From contig NZ_VCJO01000020.1 in assembly GCF_009712475.1 (NCBI RefSeq), positions 1 to 64,000 of the forward strand: DNA of 64,000 nt, in the 5' to 3' direction. Every line of letters starts with the position of its first letter. Positions within the stretch are counted from its first letter, which is position 1. Made by a program: the position numbers and the translations under genes. Below, one piece after another: positions 7,679-16,132 of this stretch. The notes under the pieces are model-generated. The model saw only the letters and a list, made by a program, of their open reading frames with translations. It was not told the DNA's origin and searched no databases. This DNA is from Micromonospora sp. CP22. GTDB lineage: Bacteria > Actinomycetota > Actinomycetes > Mycobacteriales > Micromonosporaceae.

Positions 7679-8899
7679 GTGCTCACGCAGCCCTCAGCAG
7701 TGGTGGTGACGGCGACCCTGCCCGCCGTGCGGGCGCACGGCGAGGCCATCACGCGACGGTTCTACCAGCGGATGTTCGAGGCCCATCCGGAACTGCTCGA
7801 CCTGTTCAACCGGGGCAACCAGGCCAACGGCGCACAGCAGGCGGCGCTGGCCGCCGCCGTGGTCGCGTACGCCGAGCACCTGACCGGCGCCAGCACGGTG
7901 CCCTGGGGACCGGTGCTGGACCGCATCGCCCACAAGCACGCGTCGCTGGGCATCACGCCGGCCCAGTACACCATCGTGGGCCGCCACCTGCTCGCCGCCG
8001 TCGGTGAGGTGCTCGGCGAGGCGGTGACGCCACCGGTCGCCGCCGCCTGGGACGAGGTCTACTGGCTGCTCGCCTGCGAGTTGGTGGCCCGGGAGGCCCG
8101 GCTGTACGCCGCCGCCGGGCTGGCGGAGGGCGAGTCGGTGTGGCGGTCGTGGCGGGTGACGGAGCGTCGGCAGGAGACCAGCGAGGTGGTGTCGTTCACC
8201 CTCGCGCCCGCCGACGGCACCCCGGCGCCCACCTTCGTGCCCGGCCAGTACACCTCGGTCGCCGTGGACCTCGACGGCGGTCGCGGCCAGCAGATCCGGC
8301 AGTACAGCCTGACCGGCCGTCCCGGCGCGGCCGACTGGCGGATCGCCGTCAAGCGGGTACGCGGCGTCGACGGGGCCCCCGACGGTCTGGTCTCCACCTT
8401 CCTGCACGAGCGGGTGGCCGTCGGTGACACGCTGCGGCTCAGCCCACCCTTCGGCGAGGTCAGCGCGGTCGCCGGAGACGGCCCGCTGGTGCTGGTGAGC
8501 GCCGGTATCGGACTGACTCCGGCGATGGCCGCGTTGGAGCACCTGGCGGTGGCCGCGCCCCGCCGGCCGGTGGTGCTGGTGCACGCCGACCGGGCGGGCG
8601 CGACCCACGCCCTGCGCGGTGACCTGCCGCGCCTGCACGCCGCGCTGCCGAACCTGCACACCCGGCTGTGGTACGAGGACCCCACCGACGCCACGCCGCC
8701 CGTGCAGACCGCCACGGTGAGCGGCGGTCTGGTCGATCCCGAGTTGATCCCGCTCTCCCCCGACGCTCACGTGCACCTGTGCGGACCGCTGCCGTTCATG
8801 AACGCGGTCCGGGGTGGCCTGCTGCGTCGCGGCGTACCGGTGGAGCGGATCGCCTACGAGGTGTTCGGTCCCGGCATGTTGCGCGGCGAGCCGGCCTGA
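7679..8899 (+). CDS. hmp: Flavohaemoglobin, nitric oxide dioxygenase (Hmp)
   Basis: This 406-residue soluble enzyme converts nitric oxide and oxygen to nitrate using NAD(P)H. An N-terminal globin domain (about 1-140) carries the proximal haem histidine in IAHKHASLG (H87). The reductase part has the FAD motif RQYSLTG, an NAD-binding loop SAGIGLTPAMA and the terminal FGPGM. The GTG start at 7679 is preceded by AGAAGGAG at good spacing; the open frame upstream to 7565 lacks a ribosome site. Divergent nsrR and the intervening dyad indicate induction by nitric oxide. Length and domain order are normal for Hmp. Confidence 0.94.
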   Translation: MLTQPSAVVVTATLPAVRAHGEAITRRFYQRMFEAHPELLDLFNRGNQANGAQQAALAAAVVAYAEHLTGASTVPWGPVLDRIAHKHASLGITPAQYTIVGRHLLAAVGEVLGEAVTPPVAAAWDEVYWLLACELVAREARLYAAAGLAEGESVWRSWRVTERRQETSEVVSFTLAPADGTPAPTFVPGQYTSVAVDLDGGRGQQIRQYSLTGRPGAADWRIAVKRVRGVDGAPDGLVSTFLHERVAVGDTLRLSPPFGEVSAVAGDGPLVLVSAGIGLTPAMAALEHLAVAAPRRPVVLVHADRAGATHALRGDLPRLHAALPNLHTRLWYEDPTDATPPVQTATVSGGLVDPELIPLSPDAHVHLCGPLPFMNAVRGGLLRRGVPVERIAYEVFGPGMLRGEPA

Positions 8900-8906
8900 T
8901 CGCGCA

Positions 8907-8958
8907 CCGCCCCGGCGGCCAGCCGCGCCCGTGTCACGGGTCGGCCCGCCGGGGGCGG
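8907..8958 (+). terminator. Probable terminator of hmp
   Basis: CCGCCCCGGCGG (from 8907) pairs with CCGCCGGGGGCGG (ending 8958) with one bulge and a large loop, right after the hmp stop. It lacks a T tract. Confidence 0.4.
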
Positions 8959-8973
8959 CCCCCCGGCGCTACC

Positions 8974-8985
8974 TACCGCTCGGTA
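8974..8985. promoter_or_regulatory. Perfect palindrome before the alpha/beta hydrolase
   Basis: TACCG-CT-CGGTA is a perfect 12-base inverted repeat ending 10 bases before the GTG start. This shape is common for TetR-family operators in actinobacteria. The short distance means it would overlap the promoter or a very short leader. The regulator is not in the window. Confidence 0.35.
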
Positions 8986-8995
8986 ACATGGTCGG

Positions 8996-9853
8996 GTGAC
9001 CGCGCCGGTGCAGTACCAGCAGGAATTCGTCCAGGTCGACGACGCCCGTCTCGGCGTCCAGGTCTACCCGGAACCCGACGGCGTCACCGACGCCCCGATG
9101 GTGCTGATCACGCCCGCGATGGGCGTACCGGCCCGCTACTACCGCCCGTTCGCCGCCGCGCTGCGCGACGCCGGGCTCGCCGTGGTCGTGACGGACCTGC
9201 GGGGCACCGGTCTCAGCACCCCCCGACCGAGCCGGAACTGCCGGTACGGCTACGCCGAACTGGCCGCCGACATCGGGGCGGTACGCACGGCACTCAAGCC
9301 ACGACTGGACGGTCGACGCACCGTGGTGCTGGGACACTCCCTCGGCGGGCAGGCCGCCGTGCTGCACCTCGCCCTGCACGGCGAGCACGAGGTGGACGGG
9401 TTGGCCCTGATCGCGGTCGGCATCCCCTACTGGCGCGACTTCACCGGCCTCCGGCGCTACGGGGTGCTGCCGTACACCCAGGGCATCGCCGCCACGACCC
9501 GGCTGCTCGGGGTCTGGCCCGGGTGGGGCTTCGGTGGCCGACAGGCGCGCGGGGTGATCCGCGACTGGGCGCACACCGCCCGCACCGGCCGCTTCCCCGA
9601 GGTGGACGGCGTGGACACCGAGGCGGCGGTAGGACGCATCCGCACACCGGTGCTGGCGATCAGCGTCGACGGCGACCAGTACACCCCGCACCCGACGCTG
9701 GACCGTCTCTGCGCGAAGCTGACCTCGGCACCCGTCGAGCGGGAGCGGTACGCCGCGCCAGGCACGAACGTGGACCACTTCACCTGGGTACGCGCCGCCG
9801 GGCCGCTGGCCGCCCGGGTGGCCGACTTCGTCACCACCCTGCCCGTACGCTGA
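8996..9853 (+). CDS. Alpha/beta-fold hydrolase
   Basis: This 285-residue protein has the canonical nucleophile elbow GHSLGG (Ser115), an oxyanion region near ITPAMGVP and a late histidine in NVDHFTW, so it is a serine hydrolase of the alpha/beta fold. The DLRGTGLS motif after the second strand is typical. No signal peptide or membrane segment is seen, so it is cytoplasmic. The substrate is unknown. The GTG start has no clear ribosome site and lies close to promoter-like sequence, so the mRNA may be leaderless. It stands alone between two hairpins (8907-8958 and 9854-9893). Confidence 0.8.
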   Translation: MTAPVQYQQEFVQVDDARLGVQVYPEPDGVTDAPMVLITPAMGVPARYYRPFAAALRDAGLAVVVTDLRGTGLSTPRPSRNCRYGYAELAADIGAVRTALKPRLDGRRTVVLGHSLGGQAAVLHLALHGEHEVDGLALIAVGIPYWRDFTGLRRYGVLPYTQGIAATTRLLGVWPGWGFGGRQARGVIRDWAHTARTGRFPEVDGVDTEAAVGRIRTPVLAISVDGDQYTPHPTLDRLCAKLTSAPVERERYAAPGTNVDHFTWVRAAGPLAARVADFVTTLPVR

Positions 9854-9893
9854 CCCGCCGAGGCGGACGGTCGGTCCGGACGGCGTCGGCGGG
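9854..9893 (+). terminator. Hairpin after the alpha/beta hydrolase gene
   Basis: CCCGCCGA (9854-9861) and TCGGCGGG (9886-9893) form perfect 8-base arms directly after the stop codon. There is a 24-base loop and no T tract. Confidence 0.3.
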
Positions 9894-9941
9894 CCCGGAG
9901 CGCACAACACCACCAGTGCGGCCGACCGGCGCAACGTGACC

Positions 9942-9980
9942 TGCGTCACGACGCATCACAAACGGGGTCTCCACGGTGTC
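9942..9980 (+). promoter_or_regulatory. Candidate ECF41-type promoter with adjacent palindrome
   Basis: CATCACA (9954-9960), 16 bases, then TGTC (9977-9980) resembles the reported ECF41 promoter form (TGTCACA, 16 bases, CGTC). It overlaps a perfect 14-base palindrome, TGCGTC-AC-GACGCA (9942-9955). It lies 33 bases before the flavoprotein gene that pairs with the ECF41 factor. Confidence 0.4.
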
Positions 9981-10012
9981 TTGATGCCGAACGCCGACAG
10001 GAGGAGACACCC

Positions 10013-11209
10013 ATGACCCAGCACACGAATGTGGTCGTCATCGGCGGCGGGTACGCCGGTGTCCTGGCCGCCAATCGCCTGACCCGGCGCGCCGACGTGC
10101 GGGTGACGTTGGTCAACCCGCGTCAACGCTTCGTGGAGCGGCTGCGCCTGCACCAGGTGGCCGCCGGCTCCGGCACGGGGACCGTCGACTACCAGGACAT
10201 CCTGGCCGACCGCGTCCGGCTCGTCGTCGACGCCGCGACCCACATCGACGCGAAGGGGCGGCGCGTCACGACCGCCTCCGGCATGACCGTCGACTACGAC
10301 TATCTGATCTACGCGGTGGGCAGCGGCAGCGCAGACCCCGGGGTGCCCGGCGCTGCGGAACACGCGTACTCGGTCGCCACGCTGGAGGATGCGGAGCGGC
10401 TGAGTACGGTCATCGCCGCCGCGCCGAGGGCCTTGGTGACGGTGGTCGGCGCGGGCGCGACCGGCATCGAGGTCGCCGCCGAGCTGGCGGAGGCGGGCCG
10501 CACGGTGACCCTGGTCTGCGGCGGTGTACTCGGGCCGTACCTGCAAGCCCGGGGCCGCCGGTCGGTCGCCAGGCGACTGGCCGCACTCGGGGTGACCGTG
10601 CTCGACGGCCCCGGCACCCGGGTGACAGCGGTGACGTCCGACGCCGTGCGCCTCGACGACGGCCGCGAAGTCGCCAGCACGGTGACCGTCTGGGCCGCCG
10701 GATTCGGCGTGCCGGACCTGGCCGCGCGCAGCGGGCTGAGCACCGACGAGTCGGGGCGCCTGCTCACCGACGAGACGCTGACCAGCGTGGACGACGACCG
10801 CATCGTCGCGGCCGGAGACGCGGTGGCACCGTCGGGCCGGCCGTTGCGGATGAGCTGCCAGTCCGCCCGTCCGCTCGGCGCGCACGCCGCCGACACGGTG
10901 CTCCGTCGCATCGCCGGTGAGCAGCCCGAACCGATCAACATCGGGTTCTTCGGGCAGTGCATCGCGGTGGGCCGGCGGACCGCCACCGTGCAACTGGCCA
11001 ACCGGGACGACACCACGAACCGGTTCTACCTCAGTGGCCGGGTCATCGGCACCATCAAGGAGCAGGCCATCAGGGCCATGCTCAGGGAACTGAAGCACGA
11101 GGCGCGTCGGCCCGGTTCGTTCAGCTGGCGGTTCACCGACGACAAGCGCCACCAGTTGCTGTGGGCCGGGCACGGCGAATCACCGGTCAACGCGGAGCGG
11201 ACGGCCTGA
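10013..11209 (+). CDS. FAD-dependent NAD(P) oxidoreductase (ECF41 partner)
   Basis: This 398-residue flavoprotein resembles type II NADH dehydrogenases and related disulfide-reductase-fold enzymes. The N-terminal FAD motif is VVVIGGGYAGVLAANRL, the NAD(P) motif is VVGAGATGIEVAAEL (about residues 145-160), and a second FAD contact is VAAGDAVAP. No redox CxxC pair and no membrane segment are evident. A very strong GGAGGAG ribosome site precedes the ATG. An ECF41 sigma gene follows at 11284; members of that sigma family usually sit beside a carboxymuconolactone decarboxylase, an oxidoreductase or an epimerase gene that they control, and this gene fits the oxidoreductase role. Confidence 0.82.
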   Translation: MTQHTNVVVIGGGYAGVLAANRLTRRADVRVTLVNPRQRFVERLRLHQVAAGSGTGTVDYQDILADRVRLVVDAATHIDAKGRRVTTASGMTVDYDYLIYAVGSGSADPGVPGAAEHAYSVATLEDAERLSTVIAAAPRALVTVVGAGATGIEVAAELAEAGRTVTLVCGGVLGPYLQARGRRSVARRLAALGVTVLDGPGTRVTAVTSDAVRLDDGREVASTVTVWAAGFGVPDLAARSGLSTDESGRLLTDETLTSVDDDRIVAAGDAVAPSGRPLRMSCQSARPLGAHAADTVLRRIAGEQPEPINIGFFGQCIAVGRRTATVQLANRDDTTNRFYLSGRVIGTIKEQAIRAMLRELKHEARRPGSFSWRFTDDKRHQLLWAGHGESPVNAERTA

Positions 11210-11219
11210 CCGACGGTCG

Positions 11220-11246
11220 ACGGCACGGTCCGACGGACCGTGCCGT
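11220..11246 (+). terminator. Perfect hairpin between oxidoreductase and sigma gene
   Basis: Two perfect 13-base arms (ACGGCACGGTCCG and its complement) are separated by one base. The structure lies 10 bases after the oxidoreductase stop and 37 before the sigma start, so it may reduce read-through into the sigma gene. As DNA it is also a near-perfect palindrome and could be a protein site. Confidence 0.45.
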
Positions 11247-11283
11247 GACCGGATCGGAGCCCGCACGAGGAGAGGTCGAGACA

Positions 11284-12180
11284 GTGAGTGAGCCCGCCAC
11301 CGACACGGCGACCACCGCCTTCGTCGCCCACCGCAACCTGCTGTTCACCGTGGCGTACGAGATGCTCGGGTCGGCTGCCGACGCCGAGGACGTCCTCCAG
11401 GAGACCTGGCTGCGCTGGGTCGACGTCGACCTGGCGCAGATCCGCGACCAACGCGCCTACCTGGTACGGATCACCACCCGGCAGGCGCTCAACCGGCTGC
11501 GCACGTTGCGCCGCCGCAAGGAGGCGTACGTGGGGTCGTGGCTACCCGAGCCGCTGCTCACCGCGCCGGACGTGGCCGAGGACGTCGAACTGGCCGAGAG
11601 CGTGTCGATGGCGCTGATGCTCGTCCTGGAGACGCTGTCGCCGACCGAGCGGGCGGTCTTCGTGCTGCGCGACGCCTTCGACATCAGCTACGACGAGATC
11701 GCTGCCGCGGTCGGCCGCAGCCCGGCGGCGGTGCGCCAGATCGCGCATCGGGCCCGCCAGCACGTCAGCGCCCGTCGCCCTCGTGAGGCGGTCTCCCCGG
11801 ACGAGACCCGGGCGGCGCTGGAGTCGTTCCAGCGTGCGGTCGAGACCGGCGACCTTCAGGCCCTGCTCGACGTGCTCGCCCCCGAGGTCGTCCTGATCGC
11901 CGACGGTGGCGGCCAGCGGCAGGCGGTGCTGCGTCCGATCGTCGGCGCCGACAAGGTGGCCCGCGTCTTCTTCGGTGGTCTGCGCAAGGTGCCGGGCCGG
12001 ATGACCGTGTCCCCCACCCTGCTCAACGGCAGCCCGGCCCTGGCCGTGTACCTCGATGGCGACCTCGACGGCGTGTTGGCGGTCCAGGTCGGCACGGCGG
12101 GCATCGGCAACATCTACTACGTCCGCAACCCGGAGAAGCTGACCGGGGTCAGGTCGGAGATCCGGCTCACCCGACGCTGA
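11284..12180 (+). CDS. ECF41-family RNA polymerase sigma factor (SigJ-like)
   Basis: This 298-residue protein has sigma region 2 at the N-terminus (AEDVLQETWLRWV), region 4 in the middle (LSPTERAVFVLRDAFDISYD) and a C-terminal SnoaL-like extension that replaces an anti-sigma factor. It carries the three family landmarks: WLPEP between the sigma domains, DGGG in the extension and NPEKL (NPDKL type) close to the end. In this family the C-terminal domain modulates activity in cis. The GTG start at 11284 has GAGGAGAGG upstream. The adjacent FAD oxidoreductase is the expected target gene. A bulged hairpin follows at 12192-12226. Confidence 0.92.
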   Translation: MSEPATDTATTAFVAHRNLLFTVAYEMLGSAADAEDVLQETWLRWVDVDLAQIRDQRAYLVRITTRQALNRLRTLRRRKEAYVGSWLPEPLLTAPDVAEDVELAESVSMALMLVLETLSPTERAVFVLRDAFDISYDEIAAAVGRSPAAVRQIAHRARQHVSARRPREAVSPDETRAALESFQRAVETGDLQALLDVLAPEVVLIADGGGQRQAVLRPIVGADKVARVFFGGLRKVPGRMTVSPTLLNGSPALAVYLDGDLDGVLAVQVGTAGIGNIYYVRNPEKLTGVRSEIRLTRR

Positions 12181-12191
12181 CACCCCCGAAC

Positions 12192-12226
12192 GTGGCAGGC
12201 CCCGCCGACCGTGGCGGGCCTGCCAC
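12192..12226 (+). terminator. Terminator of the ECF41 sigma gene
   Basis: GTGGCAGGCCCCGCC and GGCGGGCCTGCCAC pair with a single bulged C and a 6-base loop, 11 bases after the stop codon. The stem is strong; the following bases are not T-rich. Confidence 0.55.
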
Positions 12227-12294
12227 CGAAGGCGGCGATTAGCCCGACCGCAGGTGGGTAAGCCGCTGCGCCCGACACGGTGGAAGGGGACCAG

Positions 12295-12933
12295 ATGTCT
12301 GACAGCCACACCGCCCTACGCTCGATGCACGACCTGGGCCTAGCGGCCTGGTTCGGCGGCTCCCTGATGGGTGCCTTCGGCGTCAACGGCGCCGCGGCCC
12401 GGATCAGCGACTCGACCCAACGGCTGCCGGTGGCGGCGACCGGCTGGAACCGCTGGACGCCGGTCAACGCGGCGGCCATCGGTGCCCATCTCGCCGGTGC
12501 GGTCGGCGAACTGGTGACGGAGAGCCCGCGCATGGCGGCACAGGCCGGGGTCGGCCGAGCCAGCACGATCAAGACGGCGTTGACCCTCAGCGCGCTGGCG
12601 GTGACCGGGTACAGCCGGATGCTCGGCAAGCGACTCGCCAGGGCCGGTCAGCCGTCGGTCGAGGGCGTCACCGAACCCAACCAGCAGACCCCGGCGAACG
12701 TGGCCTCCTGCCAGCGCCAACTGAAGATGCTGCAATGGACGATCCCGGCGCTGACCGGCGCCCTGATCGTGGTCACCGCCTACATGGGTGAGCAGCAGAA
12801 GCCCGGGCAGGTCCTGCGCGGCGTGATCGGCCGGGTCGGTGGTCTGGGGCACGCCACGAAGATGATGGGCAAGGGCACCGGTGGGATGGCGGCGGCCAAG
12901 GCGATCCGGCAGATGGCGATGTCCGATCGCTGA
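12295..12933 (+). CDS. Conserved-looking membrane protein of unknown function
   Basis: The 212-residue product has about four hydrophobic segments (near 15-35, 60-80, 95-115 and 145-165) separated by polar loops, plus a glycine- and lysine-rich tail (ATKMMGKGTGGMAAAKAIR). It begins with SDSHTALRSMHDLGLAAWFGG. I do not recognise a family with a known role. GGAAGGGG lies ahead of the ATG at 12295, which I prefer to an in-frame GTG at 12280. It is in the same direction as the sigma gene but separated by a terminator, so it is probably transcribed on its own. Confidence 0.7.
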   Translation: MSDSHTALRSMHDLGLAAWFGGSLMGAFGVNGAAARISDSTQRLPVAATGWNRWTPVNAAAIGAHLAGAVGELVTESPRMAAQAGVGRASTIKTALTLSALAVTGYSRMLGKRLARAGQPSVEGVTEPNQQTPANVASCQRQLKMLQWTIPALTGALIVVTAYMGEQQKPGQVLRGVIGRVGGLGHATKMMGKGTGGMAAAKAIRQMAMSDR

Positions 12934-13019
12934 CGGCGGCGTACACCCGCCGACATGCCCATGTGCCGGCATCGGTCTCGGGGTGGACCGACGCCCGGGC
13001 ACCGACCAGCGAGGTGGCC

Positions 13020-13406
13020 ATGAGCGACCGGGACAGGCAGGACCGGGGCCCCGAGGGTGTCGCGCCCTGGGGTACCACGGGTGGCTTCGACACGGACCCT
13101 CCGTGGGGTGCCGGCGGGGATTCGCCGATGGACGAGGGCAGCGAGGAGGCCGCGGTGCCCGAGGGGCGGCGCGGGGAACGGCGCGCGGCCGCCCCGCTCA
13201 CTGGTGACCGGACTGACCGGCCCGCCGGGCGGCACGGGTTCGGCTCGGTCGAGCCGACCCGTACGCCGGTGGCCGGACCCGGCGCACCGCCGGACCCGGC
13301 ACCGTCGCGGCGCAGCTTCCCCGACGACGAGGCCGGTGGGGATCTGCCGGACAACGCGCTGGAGGAGGCGACCGGCATGCGCCCGGAGGGCACCGTGCGC
13401 GGCTGA
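13020..13406 (+). CDS. Small disordered acidic/proline-rich hypothetical protein
   Basis: This 128-residue open frame starts at an ATG preceded by GCGAGG and ends just before the convergent DUF72 gene. It is rich in Gly, Pro, Arg, Asp and Glu, with no hydrophobic segment and no recognisable domain, so it is probably disordered. Third-position G/C bias and a plausible ribosome site support it being real, but composition alone makes chance open frames common here. Confidence 0.5.
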   Translation: MSDRDRQDRGPEGVAPWGTTGGFDTDPPWGAGGDSPMDEGSEEAAVPEGRRGERRAAAPLTGDRTDRPAGRHGFGSVEPTRTPVAGPGAPPDPAPSRRSFPDDEAGGDLPDNALEEATGMRPEGTVRG

Positions 13407-13422
13407 CCGCGGCACCGTCCGA

Positions 13423-14316
13423 TCAGGACGGTACGGTCCGCCGGCCGACGACCTCGACGAGACCGGCCAGCCGCTGCGCGTCGCGTTGCGCCTGACCGGC
13501 GCAGCAGTTGTTGAACAGCACGTGCAGCTCGTCGGCCTGCCCGGCGAGGTCGACCAGCAGGTCGGACCAGCGGCGTAGTTCCTCGTCGCCGTAGGCGTAC
13601 CGGAACCGGTCCTCCTTGTCGCCGTCGGCCCAGGTGCTGCTGTGACCATGGAACCGGATCATCGCCAGGTCGGCGGTGGCCACCGGGATCGGCGGGACCG
13701 AGTCCGGATGCCCCTGCGGCATGTCCACGCAGCAGAAGGTCAGCCCCTGGTCGCGGAGGAAGGCCAGGGTCTCCAACGCCGCCGTATCCGCGAACCAGGA
13801 GGCGTGCCGCAGCTCGACGGCGACCCGCCACGGTCGGCACCGGGTCGCCAGCTCCGCGATCCGACGGCGGGCCGCCTCACCCCGGGCCAGCCACGGCGGA
13901 AACTGCAACAGCACGGCACCGAGCCGGTCCGCCGCCGCGATCGGGCCCAGCGCCGCCCGGAACCGACTCCACAGCTCGTCGTACGCGGCCGTCGGCAGGT
14001 CACGCCGCCGGATGCGGGCCGGTCCGCCGGTCGGACGCAGGTCGGCGGGCAGGGTGGCCACCGGGGTCGGATGGCCGGTGAAGAGGCTGAACGCCTTGAC
14101 GTTGAAGGTGAACCCGTCGGGGGTGGCGTAGACCCAGCCCTGCGCGGTCTCCGGCGCGGGCACCGCGTAGTACGACGTGTCCACCTCGACCAGGTCGAAG
14201 CGGTCGGCGTAGTAGCCCAGTCGGTCGGCCGGGTTGTTCACCTGGCGCGGGTACCAGCCGGAACGCACCAGCGTCCGGTCCGCCCACGAGGACGTGCCCA
14301 CCTTGATGACACCCAT
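13423..14316 (-). CDS. DUF72 (YecE-type) protein
   Basis: This 297-residue protein belongs to the DUF72/YecE TIM-barrel-like family. Landmarks are VGTSSWADRTLVRSGWYP at the start, then EVDTSYYAVP, FNVKAFSLFTGHP, VLLQFPPWLARG and AVELRHASW. The family's biochemical role is not firmly established. The start at 14316 places the family N-terminus right after the ATG; the open frame upstream to 14496 overlaps the divergent dehydrogenase promoter and has no family similarity. It converges with the small hypothetical gene at 13406. Confidence 0.85.
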   Translation of the reverse strand: MGVIKVGTSSWADRTLVRSGWYPRQVNNPADRLGYYADRFDLVEVDTSYYAVPAPETAQGWVYATPDGFTFNVKAFSLFTGHPTPVATLPADLRPTGGPARIRRRDLPTAAYDELWSRFRAALGPIAAADRLGAVLLQFPPWLARGEAARRRIAELATRCRPWRVAVELRHASWFADTAALETLAFLRDQGLTFCCVDMPQGHPDSVPPIPVATADLAMIRFHGHSSTWADGDKEDRFRYAYGDEELRRWSDLLVDLAGQADELHVLFNNCCAGQAQRDAQRLAGLVEVVGRRTVPS

Positions 14317-14462
14317 GTCATTCAGTGGACCGCCGAACGGGCCGGTCGGCAACCGCTGGGGCGGTGGGCCCGCAGGCGGCCAGGTCGGGCGGCGACGGTG
14401 GTTTGGGACGCTTCCCGACGGGGAGCCCTCCGGGCAGGGGTCACCGACGACGGGAGACAGGG

Positions 14463-15509
14463 ATGCGCGCACTACGGCTGCCCGCCTGGAAGTCAACGCC
14501 GGAGCTGGTCGAGGTCGACGAGCCGGAGCCCGGTCCGGGACAGGTGGTGGTGCGGATCGGTGCGGCCGGCGCCTGCCACTCCGACCTGCACCTGATGCAC
14601 GACTTCGAGGCCGGTGAGCTGCCCTGGAACCCGCCGTTCACGCTCGGCCACGAGAACGCGGGTTGGGTGCACCGGCTCGGCTCCGGGGTGACCGGGCTGG
14701 AGGTCGGCCAGCCGGTGGTGGTCTACGGCCCCTGGGGCTGCGGTTCCTGCGTCCGCTGCCGCGTCGGCGTCGACAACTACTGTGAGAACCCGGCCGCCGC
14801 GCCGGTACCGTCCGGCGGCGGTGGCCTCGGCTTGGACGGCGGCATGGCCGAGTACGAGTTGGTGCCCGATGCCCGGCACGTGCTGCCCCTGCCCGAAGGG
14901 CTCGACCCGGTCGACGCCGCGCCACTGACCGACGCGGGTCTCACCCCGTACCACGCGATCCGGCGCTCCTGGCGGAAGCTGCCACCGGGCAGCACCGCGG
15001 TGGTGATCGGTGTCGGCGGGCTCGGGCATATCGGCGTACAGATCATCAAGGCCACCACCGCCGCCCGGGTCATCGCGGTGGACACCCGCGACGACGCGTT
15101 GCGGCTCGCCGAGGAGTGCGGCGCGGACCTGACGCTGCGCTCCGGCGAGAACACCGCCGCGGAGATCCGGGCGGCCACCGCCGGACGGGGCGCCGACGTC
15201 GTGCTCGACTTCGTCGGCGCGGACCCCACGCTGAAGTTGGGCATCGCCGCCGCCCGGACGTTGGGCGATCTGACCATCGTCGGGCTCGGCAACGGCTCCC
15301 TGCCGGTCGGCTTCTTCACCGTGCCCTACGAGGTGAGCATCCAGACCACCTACTGGGGCAGCCGTCCCGAACTACAGGAGGTGCTCGACCTGGGTGCGCG
15401 TGGTCTGGTGCGGGCCAAGACCACCAGGTTCAGCCTGGACGACGCGATGAGCGCGTACCGGATGATGCAGGACGGCAGTCTGGAGGGTCGGGCCGTCATC
15501 GTGCCGTGA
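14463..15509 (+). CDS. Zinc-dependent NAD-linked alcohol dehydrogenase
   Basis: The 348-residue medium-chain dehydrogenase interconverts alcohols and carbonyl compounds with NAD(H). Catalytic zinc ligands are in GACHSDLH (Cys) and GHENAG (His-Glu). The structural zinc site is the cysteine group CGSCVRCRVGVDNYC. The Rossmann motif is VIGVGGLGHIG (about residues 178-188) and ends in an aspartate (VIAVDTRD), which favours NAD over NADP. The whole sequence resembles secondary alcohol dehydrogenase ADH-A of Rhodococcus as I remember it, including VYGPWGCG and PLTDAGLTPYHA. The ATG at 14463 has GGGAGACAGGG in front. Regulation is not evident. Confidence 0.92.
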   Translation: MRALRLPAWKSTPELVEVDEPEPGPGQVVVRIGAAGACHSDLHLMHDFEAGELPWNPPFTLGHENAGWVHRLGSGVTGLEVGQPVVVYGPWGCGSCVRCRVGVDNYCENPAAAPVPSGGGGLGLDGGMAEYELVPDARHVLPLPEGLDPVDAAPLTDAGLTPYHAIRRSWRKLPPGSTAVVIGVGGLGHIGVQIIKATTAARVIAVDTRDDALRLAEECGADLTLRSGENTAAEIRAATAGRGADVVLDFVGADPTLKLGIAAARTLGDLTIVGLGNGSLPVGFFTVPYEVSIQTTYWGSRPELQEVLDLGARGLVRAKTTRFSLDDAMSAYRMMQDGSLEGRAVIVP

Positions 15510-15570
15510 GCCGCCCTCCGGACCGCACCGCCACTGCGTCGACGGTCCGACACCACCCTAGAGTGATCAT

Positions 15571-16086
15571 GTGGTCGCCGCACTGGAGTTGTATCTGGAC
15601 ACCGTCGCCACTCGTCGGATCCGGGTGCTGTGGGACGCCCTGGAGGCCGAGGGGGTGCAGAGCATGCGCTCCCTACTGGAGCAACGGCACCGGCCGCACG
15701 TCTCGCTCGCGGTCGCGCCCCGGTTCGACCCGGAGCAGGTCACGGCGGCGTTGGCCGGCACCACGGTGGCGGCACCGCTGCGGTTGTCGTTCCAGCACGC
15801 CGGGCAGTTCGTCGGCCGGGTGCTCTGGTTGGGCCCGGTACCCACCCCGGAGCTGCTGGAGCACCATCGGCGGGTGCACGACCTACTCGTGGCGGGCGGA
15901 GTGACCCTGGTGGAGCACTACCGGCCGGGCCGTTGGGTGCCGCACTGCACGTTGTCCATGCGGGTGCCGAACGCGCTGATGTCCGCCGCCGTACGCCGAT
16001 GTCTGGAGATGTTGCCGTTGGAGGCGACGGTGGTCTCCGCCGCCCTCACCGATCATGCCCGCGGCATCTCCCACCCCCTGCCCTGA
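15571..16086 (+). CDS. 2'-5' RNA ligase / cyclic phosphodiesterase superfamily protein
   Basis: This 171-residue protein has the two H-x-T/S motifs of the 2H phosphoesterase fold, HVSL (in RPHVSLAV) and HCTL (in PHCTLSM). Such proteins act on 2',3'-cyclic or 2'-5' phosphate bonds in RNA or nucleotides; the substrate here is unknown. The GTG start is 61 bases after the dehydrogenase stop, so the two genes may be cotranscribed. No signal peptide is present. Confidence 0.83.
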   Translation: MVAALELYLDTVATRRIRVLWDALEAEGVQSMRSLLEQRHRPHVSLAVAPRFDPEQVTAALAGTTVAAPLRLSFQHAGQFVGRVLWLGPVPTPELLEHHRRVHDLLVAGGVTLVEHYRPGRWVPHCTLSMRVPNALMSAAVRRCLEMLPLEATVVSAALTDHARGISHPLP

Positions 16087-16132
16087 CCCGCGCGGGTCGG
16101 GAACGGACGTGCCGGACGGCGGGGTCGGCGGC

